From assembly GCA_019638255.1 (NCBI GenBank), contig JAHBUD010000001.1, positions 1,612,001 through 1,676,000 on the forward strand: a stretch of 64,000 nucleotides of DNA, given 5' to 3'. The stretch is from Cyclobacteriaceae bacterium (GTDB lineage: Bacteria; Bacteroidota; Bacteroidia; Cytophagales; Cyclobacteriaceae). The translations under genes were made by a program, and so were the position numbers. Below, piece after piece: positions 27,693-35,392 of the stretch; within the stretch, counting starts at the first letter, position 1, and each line of letters starts with the position of its first letter. Under the pieces are notes generated by a model. The model saw only the letters and a program-made list of their open reading frames with translations, did no database searches and had not been told where the DNA came from.

Positions 27693-28840
27693 TAACCAAA
27701 CAGTTGCTTGCGTTTATTCATAAGGAAGAAATTGGCAACTGCAATAAGAAGCAACAAGCCGAGGATAACCAGTACAATGAATAACCGGCTGCTTTTAAGT
27801 TGAAGGCTTTTTACCTCGCTATCGCGTTTCAGAATTTCGTATTGTTTTTCCCGTTCACTTAGTTCCAGGGCAACTTCCATCTGGGCAATTCTTCGGGTGC
27901 TCTCTTCGCCATAAATGCGTTCGCGGGCAGAGTCATACTGAAGTAATTTTTCGTAGGCTTCCCTGAGTTTGCCAAGTCGGTAATAATTATAGGAGGTATT
28001 CTTTAAAATATCCGGAACACCTGTATTGGCTTGTAACTCAGTTGAAAGTTTTAAGGCCTGATCGAGGTATTGCTGCGCGGGGCCGGGTTGTCCTGCTTTA
28101 GTATAGGCAATGCCGATGTTGGTTATGGTGTTCAGCATTCCAAGCCGGTTATCATTTGCGCGTTCAATTTCAAGCGCACGCTGGTAGAATTCAATAGCAC
28201 GTTGATAATTGCCTTGCTTAAAATATAAAATGCCGATGTTGTTTAACGGATCGGCAAAAGGTTCATTCATTTTCTCACTCAACTGGTAGGCCTCTGAAAA
28301 AAAGCGCATAGCCTTTTCGTATAGCTGAAGATCGCTGTTCAGGTTACCCATATTGTTCATGGAACCGATGAGTTTTCGCTGATCGCCCAACGTAATAAAA
28401 AGGTTATGCGACTCTTCCAGGAATTTCATTGCTTGACCATAATCTTTCTTAATGGAATATATGGTGGCGATATTATTCTTGGTGGTTGCAATGCCTTCAA
28501 CATTCTGAAGGGTATCATAAATAGCCAACGAACGGATGTAGTATTCGAGTGCTTTATCAAGTGCTCCCTGGTTGCGGTATGCCACACCCAGGTTGTTATA
28601 GGCTGCAGCAGTACCCCGCCTGTCATTGATTTCCGATGCGAGGCTGAGGGCTTCGCGGGTATAGCCGATGGCTTTAACAGGATCGGATTGGATATGGGCC
28701 CTGAAAAGTTCGTTTAGGGTTTTGACTTTACGTTCATTGCGGGCGGTATCCAAAACCGCCATCAGGCTGTCAACAGGCTGTGCAACTGTTGCCAATGTCG
28801 AATAAATTAAGAGCAGTGAAATCACTGATTTTAACCTCAT
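27692..28840 (-). CDS. TPR membrane protein resembling a histidine-kinase sensor without the kinase
   Basis: Signal peptide (ending TVAQPVD), then about eight tetratricopeptide repeats (for example AAAYNNLGVAYRNQGALDKA, GMLNTITNIGIAYTKAGQ), a short coiled linker, one transmembrane helix near the C-terminus and only MNKRKQLFG after it. This is the sensor half of a TPR-type histidine kinase such as the one at 52469-54478; the HisKA_3 and ATPase domains are absent. The open frame extends upstream to 28951, but the ATG at 28840 begins the signal peptide. The stop overlaps the HD-protein start. Confidence 0.85.
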   Translation of the reverse strand: MRLKSVISLLLIYSTLATVAQPVDSLMAVLDTARNERKVKTLNELFRAHIQSDPVKAIGYTREALSLASEINDRRGTAAAYNNLGVAYRNQGALDKALEYYIRSLAIYDTLQNVEGIATTKNNIATIYSIKKDYGQAMKFLEESHNLFITLGDQRKLIGSMNNMGNLNSDLQLYEKAMRFFSEAYQLSEKMNEPFADPLNNIGILYFKQGNYQRAIEFYQRALEIERANDNRLGMLNTITNIGIAYTKAGQPGPAQQYLDQALKLSTELQANTGVPDILKNTSYNYYRLGKLREAYEKLLQYDSARERIYGEESTRRIAQMEVALELSEREKQYEILKRDSEVKSLQLKSSRLFIVLVILGLLLLIAVANFFLMNKRKQLFG

Positions 28841-28892
28841 AAATGAAGATTTAATTTCTAAAGTTAACGGAAAAAGCGGTAAATCCTGCTGA

Positions 28893-28919
28893 TTATCCGG
28901 CTGGTTTCCGTCCGGATAA
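28893..28919. promoter_or_regulatory. Inverted repeat in a divergent promoter region
   Basis: TTATCCGG (28893-28900) and CCGGATAA (28912-28919) form a perfect 8-bp dyad with 11 bp between. It lies between the divergent TPR gene (28840) and the SnoaL-like gene (28967). A near-consensus promoter TATCTTTA follows at 28922-28929. A transcription-factor site is the likely reading. Confidence 0.4.
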
Positions 28920-28966
28920 AATATCTTTACCTTCAACGTGGGGAAGCCCAAATTTGTAGAAAATTA

Positions 28967-29467
28967 TTGGATATGCGAAACGTGATGATTGCTCTGATTC
29001 TTTGGCTGATGATTGTGCCGCCCTTAGCAAAAGCGCAGTCGGACGAGGCACAGATAAAAGCTGAAATTGAAAAACTTTTCATTGGAATGAAAGCTGCAGA
29101 CAGTACTGCTGTTCGAAGCGCATTTCATGATCAGGTCACGCTGGCTACGGTTTACCGCGATAAGGAAAATGCCGTTAAGCTGCGAAGAGAGTCTTCTGTT
29201 AATGATTTTATACGTTCAGTGGGCACGCAACGTGCTGATGTTTTGAATGAGGAAATCTGGGGATTAATCATTCAGCGCGATGGTGATTTTGCACAAGCAT
29301 GGTGCGATTATGCTTTTTATGTTGGAAAGAAATTCAGCCATTGCGGGGTTGATGCCTTTCAGTTTATTAAAACCAATGCAGGCTGGAAAATATTTCACTT
29401 GGCGGACACCAGAAGGGTAGCCGATTGTGTTATCCCTGATGGGATTCAGGCTAAGTACAAAAATTGA
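28967..29467 (+). CDS. Secreted NTF2/SnoaL-like protein
   Basis: The signal peptide ends PPLAKAQSDEAQ. The rest fits the cone-shaped NTF2-like fold: an N-terminal helix pair (QIKAEIEKLFIGMKAADSTAV), then antiparallel strands (WCDYAFYVGKKFSHCGVDAFQFIK) and a final WKIFHLADTRR strand. Such small domains act as enzymes or ligand binders and the function cannot be assigned. The phosphatase gene follows closely on the same strand. Confidence 0.82.
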   Translation: MDMRNVMIALILWLMIVPPLAKAQSDEAQIKAEIEKLFIGMKAADSTAVRSAFHDQVTLATVYRDKENAVKLRRESSVNDFIRSVGTQRADVLNEEIWGLIIQRDGDFAQAWCDYAFYVGKKFSHCGVDAFQFIKTNAGWKIFHLADTRRVADCVIPDGIQAKYKN

Positions 29468-29495
29468 TCGACTAACTTTTCTAATTATTGATACC

Positions 29496-29993
29496 ATGAA
29501 GCGTACCCTAATACCAGCTTTACTGATCTTAGCATTAACAGTCTCCGCACAGGAGAAGATCACAACCTTTATCCTGATCCGCCATGCGGAGAAGGCTATG
29601 GAGCAAAGCACCAACGATCCGGATTTATCGGCTGTGGGAAAAAAGCGGGCACAGCGTCTGGCAGAACTATTGAACGAAGGTGAAGTTGATGCCATTTACA
29701 GCACACCATTCAAACGCACACAGCAAACGGTAAGTCCGTTAGCCACTTTAAAAGGTCTTTCTGTAATGGACTATGAAGTAAACAAGGAGGAGGAAATTGA
29801 CAGGATGCTTAACGCTCATCGCGGAGGAACCATTGTGGTGGTTGGACATTCGAACACGATCCCGTGGATGGCCAATAAACTATTAGGTGTGCAGAAATAC
29901 CACCCATGGGAAGACGGTGATTACGACAACGTTTGGTTGATTACTGTTGTTGAGAGAGGTAAATCAGCCAAGCTCGTGTGGTTGAATTACTAA
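29496..29993 (+). CDS. Histidine phosphatase (phosphoglycerate-mutase-like)
   Basis: Secreted member of the branch-1 histidine phosphatase superfamily. The signal peptide (MKRTLIPALL...VSAQ) is followed by the catalytic LIRHAEK near residue 26, the conserved YSTPFKRTQQT near 70, and the second catalytic His in VVGHSNTIP near 117. The open frame extends upstream to 29427, but the ATG at 29496 begins the signal peptide. The substrate is unknown; related periplasmic enzymes act on small phosphoesters. Its end overlaps the convergent lipoprotein gene by 4 bp. Confidence 0.9.
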   Translation: MKRTLIPALLILALTVSAQEKITTFILIRHAEKAMEQSTNDPDLSAVGKKRAQRLAELLNEGEVDAIYSTPFKRTQQTVSPLATLKGLSVMDYEVNKEEEIDRMLNAHRGGTIVVVGHSNTIPWMANKLLGVQKYHPWEDGDYDNVWLITVVERGKSAKLVWLNY

Positions 29994-30409
29994 CCACCCA
30001 TATTTTTTCTGTACTTCAAAAGTGTTGCCTTGATTTGCTGACCACGTTCGTATTTGGTTTTACTGCCAAACATGCCAAAGAAAAACCCTTTTTTGCTGGT
30101 TCCTGCTCCGGCCGCTCCGGTTGACGATCCGGTTGTGGTTAAGGAAATGTCTTCAAAAATAATGGCATCACCGCCTTTCTTTTTAGCCCGATCAACAATT
30201 TTTTGTTGTACTACATCCGAACTTTTTTTGGCACTTACCTCGTACGTAAGCTTTCCCATAATCTCATTAGGTTCCTGTACATCGCTTTCGCGGAAATAAA
30301 TATCAACCTGGGTTGTTTCCGGATATTCCCTGCCGAAGTAAATGATTTTATTACCACATGAGGAAAGGACGAGTATGGAGAATAAAAAAAGCGTGTTTAA
30401 TCTTTTCAT
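29990..30409 (-). CDS. Predicted lipoprotein, 139 aa
   Basis: The lipoprotein signal ends LVLSSCGN (Cys about 18). The mature part has a mixed alpha/beta pattern (VQQKIVDRAKKKGGDAIIFEDIS) similar in layout to small YbjP/YbbJ-like or heavy-metal-binding-type domains, but I cannot place it in a family. A Gly/Ser/Thr-rich stretch (TTGSSTGAAGAGTSKKG) splits the C-terminal part. Function unknown. Confidence 0.75.
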   Translation of the reverse strand: MKRLNTLFLFSILVLSSCGNKIIYFGREYPETTQVDIYFRESDVQEPNEIMGKLTYEVSAKKSSDVVQQKIVDRAKKKGGDAIIFEDISLTTTGSSTGAAGAGTSKKGFFFGMFGSKTKYERGQQIKATLLKYRKNMGG

Positions 30410-30513
30410 AAGTTTCTTCGTTATTTTGATACTGTGATTAAATCAATGGCATTACCGAATGCACTATTTACAGCTTTAATAGTATTGATCAAATTTTCCG
30501 GCTAAATTTAACT

Positions 30514-30924
30514 ATGCGGATAGTTTTAATCATAGTGATAATCTTTCCGGGCATTGTTGTTCAAGGTCAGCACGAGGATGAACTGCGTAAGAGCATTTAC
30601 TTCGGTGGGGGCAGTTATGATGTTGACGAATTTCAGGCCAATGATTTACTGTTTTGGCTGGACTCTATACCCAACCTGCTGGATAAATATGAAATTCATT
30701 TGATCAGTCACACCGATCCGATCGGAGGCCGCCAGTATAATGAATGGCTATCGAAAATGAGGAGCCAGGCGGTAATGGAGTTGCTTATCCAAAAGGAAAT
30801 ACCGGAACACAAAATCTCCATTAAGGATTGGGGCCTTGAAAATCCCGTGTTTAGAAACGACACCCGGAGGGGCATGAGCATGAACCGCAGGGTAGATGTA
30901 ATACTCTATCCACTTATTTTTTAA
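30514..30924 (+). CDS. OmpA-like peptidoglycan-binding domain protein
   Basis: The signal peptide (ending VVQGQHED) precedes an OmpA C-terminal-like domain with IHLISHTDPIGGRQYNEWLS and the family end NRRVDVIL. The first motif corresponds to the G-H-T-D of OmpA domains, and NRRV is the conserved terminal motif. At 136 residues it is little more than this one domain. It probably binds peptidoglycan in the periplasm. The gene precedes the ABC ATPase gene, but a 119-bp gap with regulatory dyads separates them. Confidence 0.85.
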   Translation: MRIVLIIVIIFPGIVVQGQHEDELRKSIYFGGGSYDVDEFQANDLLFWLDSIPNLLDKYEIHLISHTDPIGGRQYNEWLSKMRSQAVMELLIQKEIPEHKISIKDWGLENPVFRNDTRRGMSMNRRVDVILYPLIF

Positions 30925-30925
30925 C

Positions 30926-30961
30926 TGTCCGATTTCAGACACCTTTTTTCGTATTCGGACG
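30926..30961. promoter_or_regulatory. Paired dyads, candidate enhancer-binding-protein sites
   Basis: 30926-30941 reads TGTCCGATTTCAGACA (11 of 12 positions of TGTCCG-N4-CGGACA). 30946-30961 reads TTTTCGTATTCGGACG (9 of 12). Their centres are exactly 20 bp apart, and the nearer is 74.5 bp upstream of the -12 base at 31028. The same geometry is seen at 4364-4399. Confidence 0.55.
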
Positions 30962-31012
30962 GAAAACATAAGCGAAACCCACTCAATTAGTCATTTGGTG
31001 CAAAAGTGCCCC

Positions 31013-31040
31013 TTGGCACCATAATTGGCTAACGCTACCA
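31013..31040 (+). promoter_or_regulatory. Predicted sigma-54 promoter of the ABC ATPase/TolC operon
   Basis: TTGGCAC at 31013-31019 is a perfect extended -24 element. The matching -12 element is TTGG (31025-31028) rather than TTGC, one mismatch at the otherwise conserved C. GG is followed by ten bases and then GG. The predicted start near 31040 leaves a leader of only about 4 nt before the ATG at 31044. Confidence 0.45.
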
Positions 31041-31043
31041 GTT

Positions 31044-31718
31044 ATGTTAAAACTCAGCGACATTGATAAGTACGTTGACTCCCGCTTTCAACGCACTTTT
31101 ATCTTAAAAGGGGTTAACCTCGAAGTTGAATCCGGTGAATTTCTTACGATCATGGGACCCAGTGGGGCTGGTAAATCTACGCTACTGAACATCATCGGTA
31201 TGCTCGATGAACCTTCTGCCGGTGAGTATTTTTTCTTCGACCAGCCTGTTCATAAAATGAAGGAAAAGCAGAAATCAGAGATGCACAAAAATCATCTCGG
31301 TTTTATTTTTCAAGCTTATCACCTCATCGATGAACTAACGGTCTACGAAAACATCGAGACCCCATTACTTTACAAAGGCGTGAGTAGCAGCCAACGCAAA
31401 AGTATGGTTGCTGAAATGCTCGACCGTTTTAACATCGTTGCCAGAAAAGATTTATTTCCTGAGCAACTTTCCGGTGGTCAGCAACAATTGGTAGGCATTG
31501 CACGGGCAATAGTCGGTCAGCCGAAAATATTATTGGCAGATGAGCCAACGGGTAACCTTCACTCCGATCAGGGGAAACAAATCATGGACATATTTCAAAA
31601 GCTAAATGAGGAAGGAATGACCATTGTTCAGGTAACCCACTCGGAAGAAAATGCACAGCGCGGTAAGCGGATTGTGAAGGTAGCGGACGGTGCAATTGTT
31701 TCAGACGAAAAAGTGTAA
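31044..31718 (+). CDS. MacB/LolD-type ABC transporter ATPase
   Basis: Stand-alone ATPase of 224 residues. Walker A GPSGAGKST is near residue 38, the Q-loop in GFIFQAYHLIDELT near 92, the signature LSGGQQQLVGIARA near 144, Walker B ILLADEPTG near 166, and the switch His in VQVTHSEE near 198. It belongs to the group that pairs with FtsX/MacB permeases, not import systems. No permease is in its operon; only a TolC-type outer-membrane gene follows, 25 bp away. The permeases at 1-4268 and 54580-57015 lack an ATPase and share its regulatory dyads. Confidence 0.94.
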   Translation: MLKLSDIDKYVDSRFQRTFILKGVNLEVESGEFLTIMGPSGAGKSTLLNIIGMLDEPSAGEYFFFDQPVHKMKEKQKSEMHKNHLGFIFQAYHLIDELTVYENIETPLLYKGVSSSQRKSMVAEMLDRFNIVARKDLFPEQLSGGQQQLVGIARAIVGQPKILLADEPTGNLHSDQGKQIMDIFQKLNEEGMTIVQVTHSEENAQRGKRIVKVADGAIVSDEKV

Positions 31719-31742
31719 GGCAATAGATTTAAGATTATCAGA

Positions 31743-33086
31743 ATGAAAACAGTAAAAAATTCCTTGTTACTGCTGGCAGGCTTAGTGCCTTTTATGCTTA
31801 CAGCTCAGCAACAATTAACCTATACTGAGGCCGTAGCCATTGCACTGCAAAAAAATGTAGAGTATAACGTGCAGCAAGGTGAGGTTGAGCGTGCCAATGC
31901 GCAGCGTTTACAGAGCGTCATGGATATGGCTCCGACATTACGGTTTTCGGCAGATCTTTTTGATCGCAAAGGGCGGCAACAAATACAGAATCCTGAAACC
32001 AACCAGGTAGAGTTTCTGGATGTTGTTTCCGACAACATAGATGCCCGAGTAAATGCGACATTACCTTTGTTTAGCGGACTTAACCGCATTCAAACTTTTC
32101 GTTCCAATCAACAAAATGTCCAAGCGCAACAATATGGTGAAGAACGTGCACGGCAGACTACCATTTTCAATGTGGCTCAGCAATACCTGCAGGTTTTATT
32201 AAGCGAGGAACTGTACCGTATCGCCCTCGATAACCATCGCAATCAAACTGAAAATCTGAAACGGATAGAAGCCCAGGTTGATTTAGGTGTATTAGCCGGT
32301 GTTGATAAGTACAATCAACTGGCAGAGGTAAAGCGTCTTGAATCGCTGATGATTCGTGCATGGGCAAATTATGAAGGTGACAGGCTTATCCTCGCGCAAA
32401 CCTTACAACTGGAGCCCGGCCTTGACTTTAAACTTGTCAATCCGGGTGTTGATATTGAGTATATCCTGGCACTATCCGTTGATCTGGATGAACTATATCA
32501 AACAGCTATGGCGAGTCGGCCGGATTATAACCAGCAGAAAATGCAGGTAACACAAAATACACGAACACTAAGCGCATTGCGAGGAAACTATTATCCTACT
32601 ATCTCAGCCTTTTATACCTATGGATCGTTTTTCAACTCCCAAATACCATTCTCCTTAGAGTATCAAATGCGCAATATTAATCCCTACCATTTTTATGGAT
32701 TTTCCCTTAATGTTCCCATTCTTAACGGTTTTTCGGTTCGTACGCGAGTACAATCCGCAAAGATCGACCGTAATAACAGTTTGCTGCAGGAGCAAAATCT
32801 GCGAGCAATTATTTACCGGGATGTTAAGACAGCCTATCAGAATTTTGAGGCAGCCAAAGCACAATACCTGGCAGCAAATGTTCAACATGACGCTGCCACA
32901 GAGGCCTATAATCTCGAAAAGGAGCGGTATGAGCTAGGTTTGTCTGCCTTTGTTGAGTTTTCGCAGGCCAATAATGCCCTCATTCAAGGTCAAGCGGCAA
33001 AAGCGCAGGCCGAGTACACTCTCATGTTTCAGGAAACCATCCTGAACTTCCAGATTGGGCAGTTAAAAGTTGAAGCGGTAAAATAG
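31743..33086 (+). CDS. TolC-family outer-membrane efflux protein
   Basis: Outer-membrane channel with a signal peptide (ending PFMLTAQQ) and two outer-membrane efflux (OEP) repeats of long helices. Repeated family phrases are TYTEAVAIALQKNVEYN at the start and FNVAQQYLQVLLSEELYRIA and FEAAKAQYLAANVQHDAA later. The length of 447 is normal. It follows the ABC ATPase gene by 25 bp and is followed by a hairpin with a T run, so the two form a transcription unit that would provide the outlet for an exporter. Confidence 0.93.
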   Translation: MKTVKNSLLLLAGLVPFMLTAQQQLTYTEAVAIALQKNVEYNVQQGEVERANAQRLQSVMDMAPTLRFSADLFDRKGRQQIQNPETNQVEFLDVVSDNIDARVNATLPLFSGLNRIQTFRSNQQNVQAQQYGEERARQTTIFNVAQQYLQVLLSEELYRIALDNHRNQTENLKRIEAQVDLGVLAGVDKYNQLAEVKRLESLMIRAWANYEGDRLILAQTLQLEPGLDFKLVNPGVDIEYILALSVDLDELYQTAMASRPDYNQQKMQVTQNTRTLSALRGNYYPTISAFYTYGSFFNSQIPFSLEYQMRNINPYHFYGFSLNVPILNGFSVRTRVQSAKIDRNNSLLQEQNLRAIIYRDVKTAYQNFEAAKAQYLAANVQHDAATEAYNLEKERYELGLSAFVEFSQANNALIQGQAAKAQAEYTLMFQETILNFQIGQLKVEAVK

Positions 33087-33106
33087 GCCAAAATCATATA
33101 TTTTTT

Positions 33107-33114
33107 TACCTTTG
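33107..33114 (+). promoter_or_regulatory. TAnnTTTG promoter element of rpsA
   Basis: TACCTTTG at 33107-33114 matches TAnnTTTG, 118 bp before the rpsA ATG. It overlaps the spacer just upstream of the hairpin at 33117. Confidence 0.55.
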
Positions 33115-33116
33115 CA

Positions 33117-33142
33117 GCCCCACTGGGTAGTGGGGCTTTTTT
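33117..33142 (+). terminator. GC-rich hairpin plus T run between tolC and rpsA
   Basis: GCCCCACT (33117-33124) and AGTGGGGC (33129-33136) form a perfect 8-bp stem with a GGGT loop, followed by TTTTTT. It can terminate the ATPase/TolC transcript. Because it starts 3 bp after the rpsA promoter element, it may also lie at the very 5' end of the rpsA transcript. Confidence 0.75.
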
Positions 33143-33180
33143 GTTGATTATCAGCACAAAAGACATCGTAAAACAAAAGT

Positions 33181-33206
33181 TGCAGGCTGCCGGCCCGACA
33201 CCTGCA
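33181..33206 (+). promoter_or_regulatory. Stem-loop in the rpsA leader
   Basis: TGCAGG (33181-33186) pairs with CCTGCA (33201-33206) around a GC-rich loop containing GCCGGC, 26 bp upstream of the rpsA start. S1 represses its own synthesis through leader structure in some bacteria, so this is a candidate site. The role is inferred. Confidence 0.3.
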
Positions 33207-33231
33207 TGTATCCAGGGCACAATTAATTATT

Positions 33232-35232
33232 ATGGCAAAAGAAAAAGCAAAGCAAGCCGCAACGGAACAAGAGGCCATTAAAGCGGTTAAAAAGAAAGCT
33301 GTAGAGGAGAACATTCCTGTTGAAATCGATGAGGTTGATCCTATTGCGGAAGTAAAAGCGCTCGAAAAGGAAGAAATTGAATCGGAAGCTATCCCGGCCG
33401 TGGAACTGCGCAAAGCCGTTAAAGCAATGGCTGTTCCAGGAGAATTTGATTGGGACGCCTACCAGACCAAAGGTTTTGGCGAAGGCTATTCATCAAGCGA
33501 TCGTGAGCAGATGGAGAAACTCTACGCTGGCACCGTAACTACGGTTGATAGCGGAGAGGTAGTGGATGGAATCGTGGTGGGTATAAACGACCGTGATGTT
33601 ATTTTGAACATCGGCTTTAAATCAGACGGGTTAGTACCCCTTGCTGAATTTAAAGACATGCCAAACTTGAAAATCGGTGATCAGATTGAAATTTTTATTG
33701 AAGAGCGGGAAAACCTTATGGGGCAACTCGTGCTTAGCCGCAGAAAGGCAAAACTTGTTAAGGGCTGGGAGCGTATTCAAAAAGCACTGGATGAAGATTT
33801 GGTTATTGAAGGCTTTGTGAAGCGTAGAACCAAAGGTGGTTTGATTGTGGATGTGTATGGTATTGAAGCATTCTTGCCCGGTTCACAAATTGATGTTAAG
33901 CCGATACGCGACTTCGATATTTATGTAAATAAGTCGATGGAAGTTAAGGTTGTGAAAATCAACTACACCAACGACAACGTAGTGGTATCGCATAAAGTGC
34001 TGATCGAGAAAGATCTTGAAGAACAAAAGGTAGCGATCCTCAGAAACCTTGAAAAAGGTCAGGTACTGGAAGGTACAATCAAGAACATGACCAACTTTGG
34101 CGTGTTTATCGACCTGGGTGGTGTAGATGGATTATTGCACATCACAGATATTTCATGGGGTCGCATTAGTCATCCGGAAGAAGTGTTGAAGCTTGATCAG
34201 GTGGTGAAAGTTGTAGTGCTGGAGTTTGATGAAGAGAAAAAGCGCATCAGCCTTGGCATGAAGCAACTTACCGATCATCCTTGGGCTTCGTTACCAGCTG
34301 ATATCAATGTAGGTTCAAAAGTAAAAGGCAAGATTGTTAATGTTGCCGATTACGGAGCATTCCTTGAGCTGCAACCTGGTGTTGAAGGGCTTATACATGT
34401 TAGTGAAATGAGCTGGTCGCAACACTTGCGCAATCCTCAAGACTTTATGAAAGTTAGTGATGAGATCGAAGCTGTAGTGTTGACGATCGACCGTGAAGAA
34501 AGAAAAATGTCACTGGGCATCAAGCAACTCACTGAAGATCCCTGGACACGTCAGGATGTGCTGACCAAGTATGCTGTGGGTACCCGTCATGAGGGTATTG
34601 TTCGCAACCTGACCAACTTCGGTTTGTTTATTGAATTGGAAGAAGGTATTGATGGTTTGGTTCACGTTTCTGATTTGAGCTGGACTAAAAAGATCAAGCA
34701 TCCATCTGAATTCGTGAAAGTTGGCGACAAGCTGCAGGTAGTAGTACTTGAGCTTGATGCTTCTAACCGCAGATTGGCGCTTAGCCACAAGCACCTTGAA
34801 GAGAATCCATGGGATACTTTTGAAACAGTATTTACGATTGGATCTGTACACCGCTGTACCGTCATCAATAAAAATGATAAAGGTGCTTTGCTGGAGCTTC
34901 CCTATGGTATCGAAGGATTCTGCTCCAATAAAAACCTGGTGAAGGAAGATGAAGGCAAAATTGAAGTAGGCGAATCGCTTGATTTCAAAGTGCTGGAGTT
35001 CTCTAAGGAAGACCGCAGAATTGTGTTGTCGCATAAGGCCATCTTCTCAACGGAAGATGAGAAGCCTGTTGCTGCTGCCAAGAAGAAGGCACCTACTGCA
35101 CCAAAAGGTAAAACTATCGATAAGATCAACCAGGAAGTTGAGAAATCAACGCTGGGAGATCTTGAAGCGTTGAGCGCATTGAAAACCAAAATGAATGCTC
35201 CTCAGTCGGAGGGTGAAACCAAAGCTGAGTAA
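33232..35232 (+). CDS. rpsA: 30S ribosomal protein S1
   Basis: mRNA-binding protein of the small subunit, 666 residues with six S1 RNA-binding domains in the middle. They start at roughly residues 110, 193, 279, 365, 450 and 535; domains 3-5 have the typical GVFIDLGGVDGLLHITDISW type core. The N-terminal 90 residues are a charged Lys/Glu/Ala extension and the C-terminal 60 residues are Lys/Ala-rich, as in other Bacteroidota S1 proteins. The start region is AT-rich with no Shine-Dalgarno sequence. A long leader with hairpins precedes it and a strong terminator follows. Confidence 0.97.
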   Translation: MAKEKAKQAATEQEAIKAVKKKAVEENIPVEIDEVDPIAEVKALEKEEIESEAIPAVELRKAVKAMAVPGEFDWDAYQTKGFGEGYSSSDREQMEKLYAGTVTTVDSGEVVDGIVVGINDRDVILNIGFKSDGLVPLAEFKDMPNLKIGDQIEIFIEERENLMGQLVLSRRKAKLVKGWERIQKALDEDLVIEGFVKRRTKGGLIVDVYGIEAFLPGSQIDVKPIRDFDIYVNKSMEVKVVKINYTNDNVVVSHKVLIEKDLEEQKVAILRNLEKGQVLEGTIKNMTNFGVFIDLGGVDGLLHITDISWGRISHPEEVLKLDQVVKVVVLEFDEEKKRISLGMKQLTDHPWASLPADINVGSKVKGKIVNVADYGAFLELQPGVEGLIHVSEMSWSQHLRNPQDFMKVSDEIEAVVLTIDREERKMSLGIKQLTEDPWTRQDVLTKYAVGTRHEGIVRNLTNFGLFIELEEGIDGLVHVSDLSWTKKIKHPSEFVKVGDKLQVVVLELDASNRRLALSHKHLEENPWDTFETVFTIGSVHRCTVINKNDKGALLELPYGIEGFCSNKNLVKEDEGKIEVGESLDFKVLEFSKEDRRIVLSHKAIFSTEDEKPVAAAKKKAPTAPKGKTIDKINQEVEKSTLGDLEALSALKTKMNAPQSEGETKAE

Positions 35233-35240
35233 AATAACCG

Positions 35241-35271
35241 GGAATCAGTTAAAATCATTTTAACTGATTCC
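35241..35271 (+). terminator. Perfect 14-bp hairpin terminator of rpsA
   Basis: GGAATCAGTTAAAA (35241-35254) is an exact reverse complement of TTTTAACTGATTCC (35258-35271) with a 3-nt loop, 8 bp after the rpsA stop. No long T run follows; the tract lies in the stem. It also sits 7 bp before tRNA-Cys. Confidence 0.75.
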
Positions 35272-35277
35272 TATTCT

Positions 35278-35348
35278 GGTTCCGTGGCCGAGTGGCTAGG
35301 CTGAGCTCTGCAAAAGCTCCTACAGCGGTTCGAATCCGCTCGGAACCT
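35278..35348 (+). tRNA. tRNA-Cys (anticodon GCA)
   Basis: A 71-nt cloverleaf: acceptor GGTTCCG/CGGAACC, short D stem GCC/GGC, anticodon arm GAGCT-CTGCAAA-AGCTC with GCA at 34-36, and T arm AGCGG-TTCGAAT-CCGCT. CCA is not encoded. Confidence 0.95.
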
Positions 35349-35349
35349 C

Positions 35350-35383
35350 AAGCCCTGAAGCTGAAAAGTTTCAGGGCTTTTTT
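35350..35383 (+). terminator. Terminator after tRNA-Cys
   Basis: AAGCCCTGAA (35350-35359) pairs with TTCAGGGCTT (35370-35379), followed by a T run to 35383. It lies between the tRNA and the converging acetyltransferase gene. Confidence 0.85.
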
Positions 35384-35392
35384 AATGACCTT

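Noticed and set aside
30997..31020. Imperfect hairpin GGTGC...GCACC before the ABC ATPase gene
   Set aside because: The stem is short and mismatched, and its right side is the -24 element itself, so it is unlikely to be a separate feature.
33063..33413. Long minus-strand open frame across the rpsA leader and start
   Set aside because: It is antisense to the leader and the Lys/Glu-rich start of rpsA; the translated protein is low complexity with no recognisable family.
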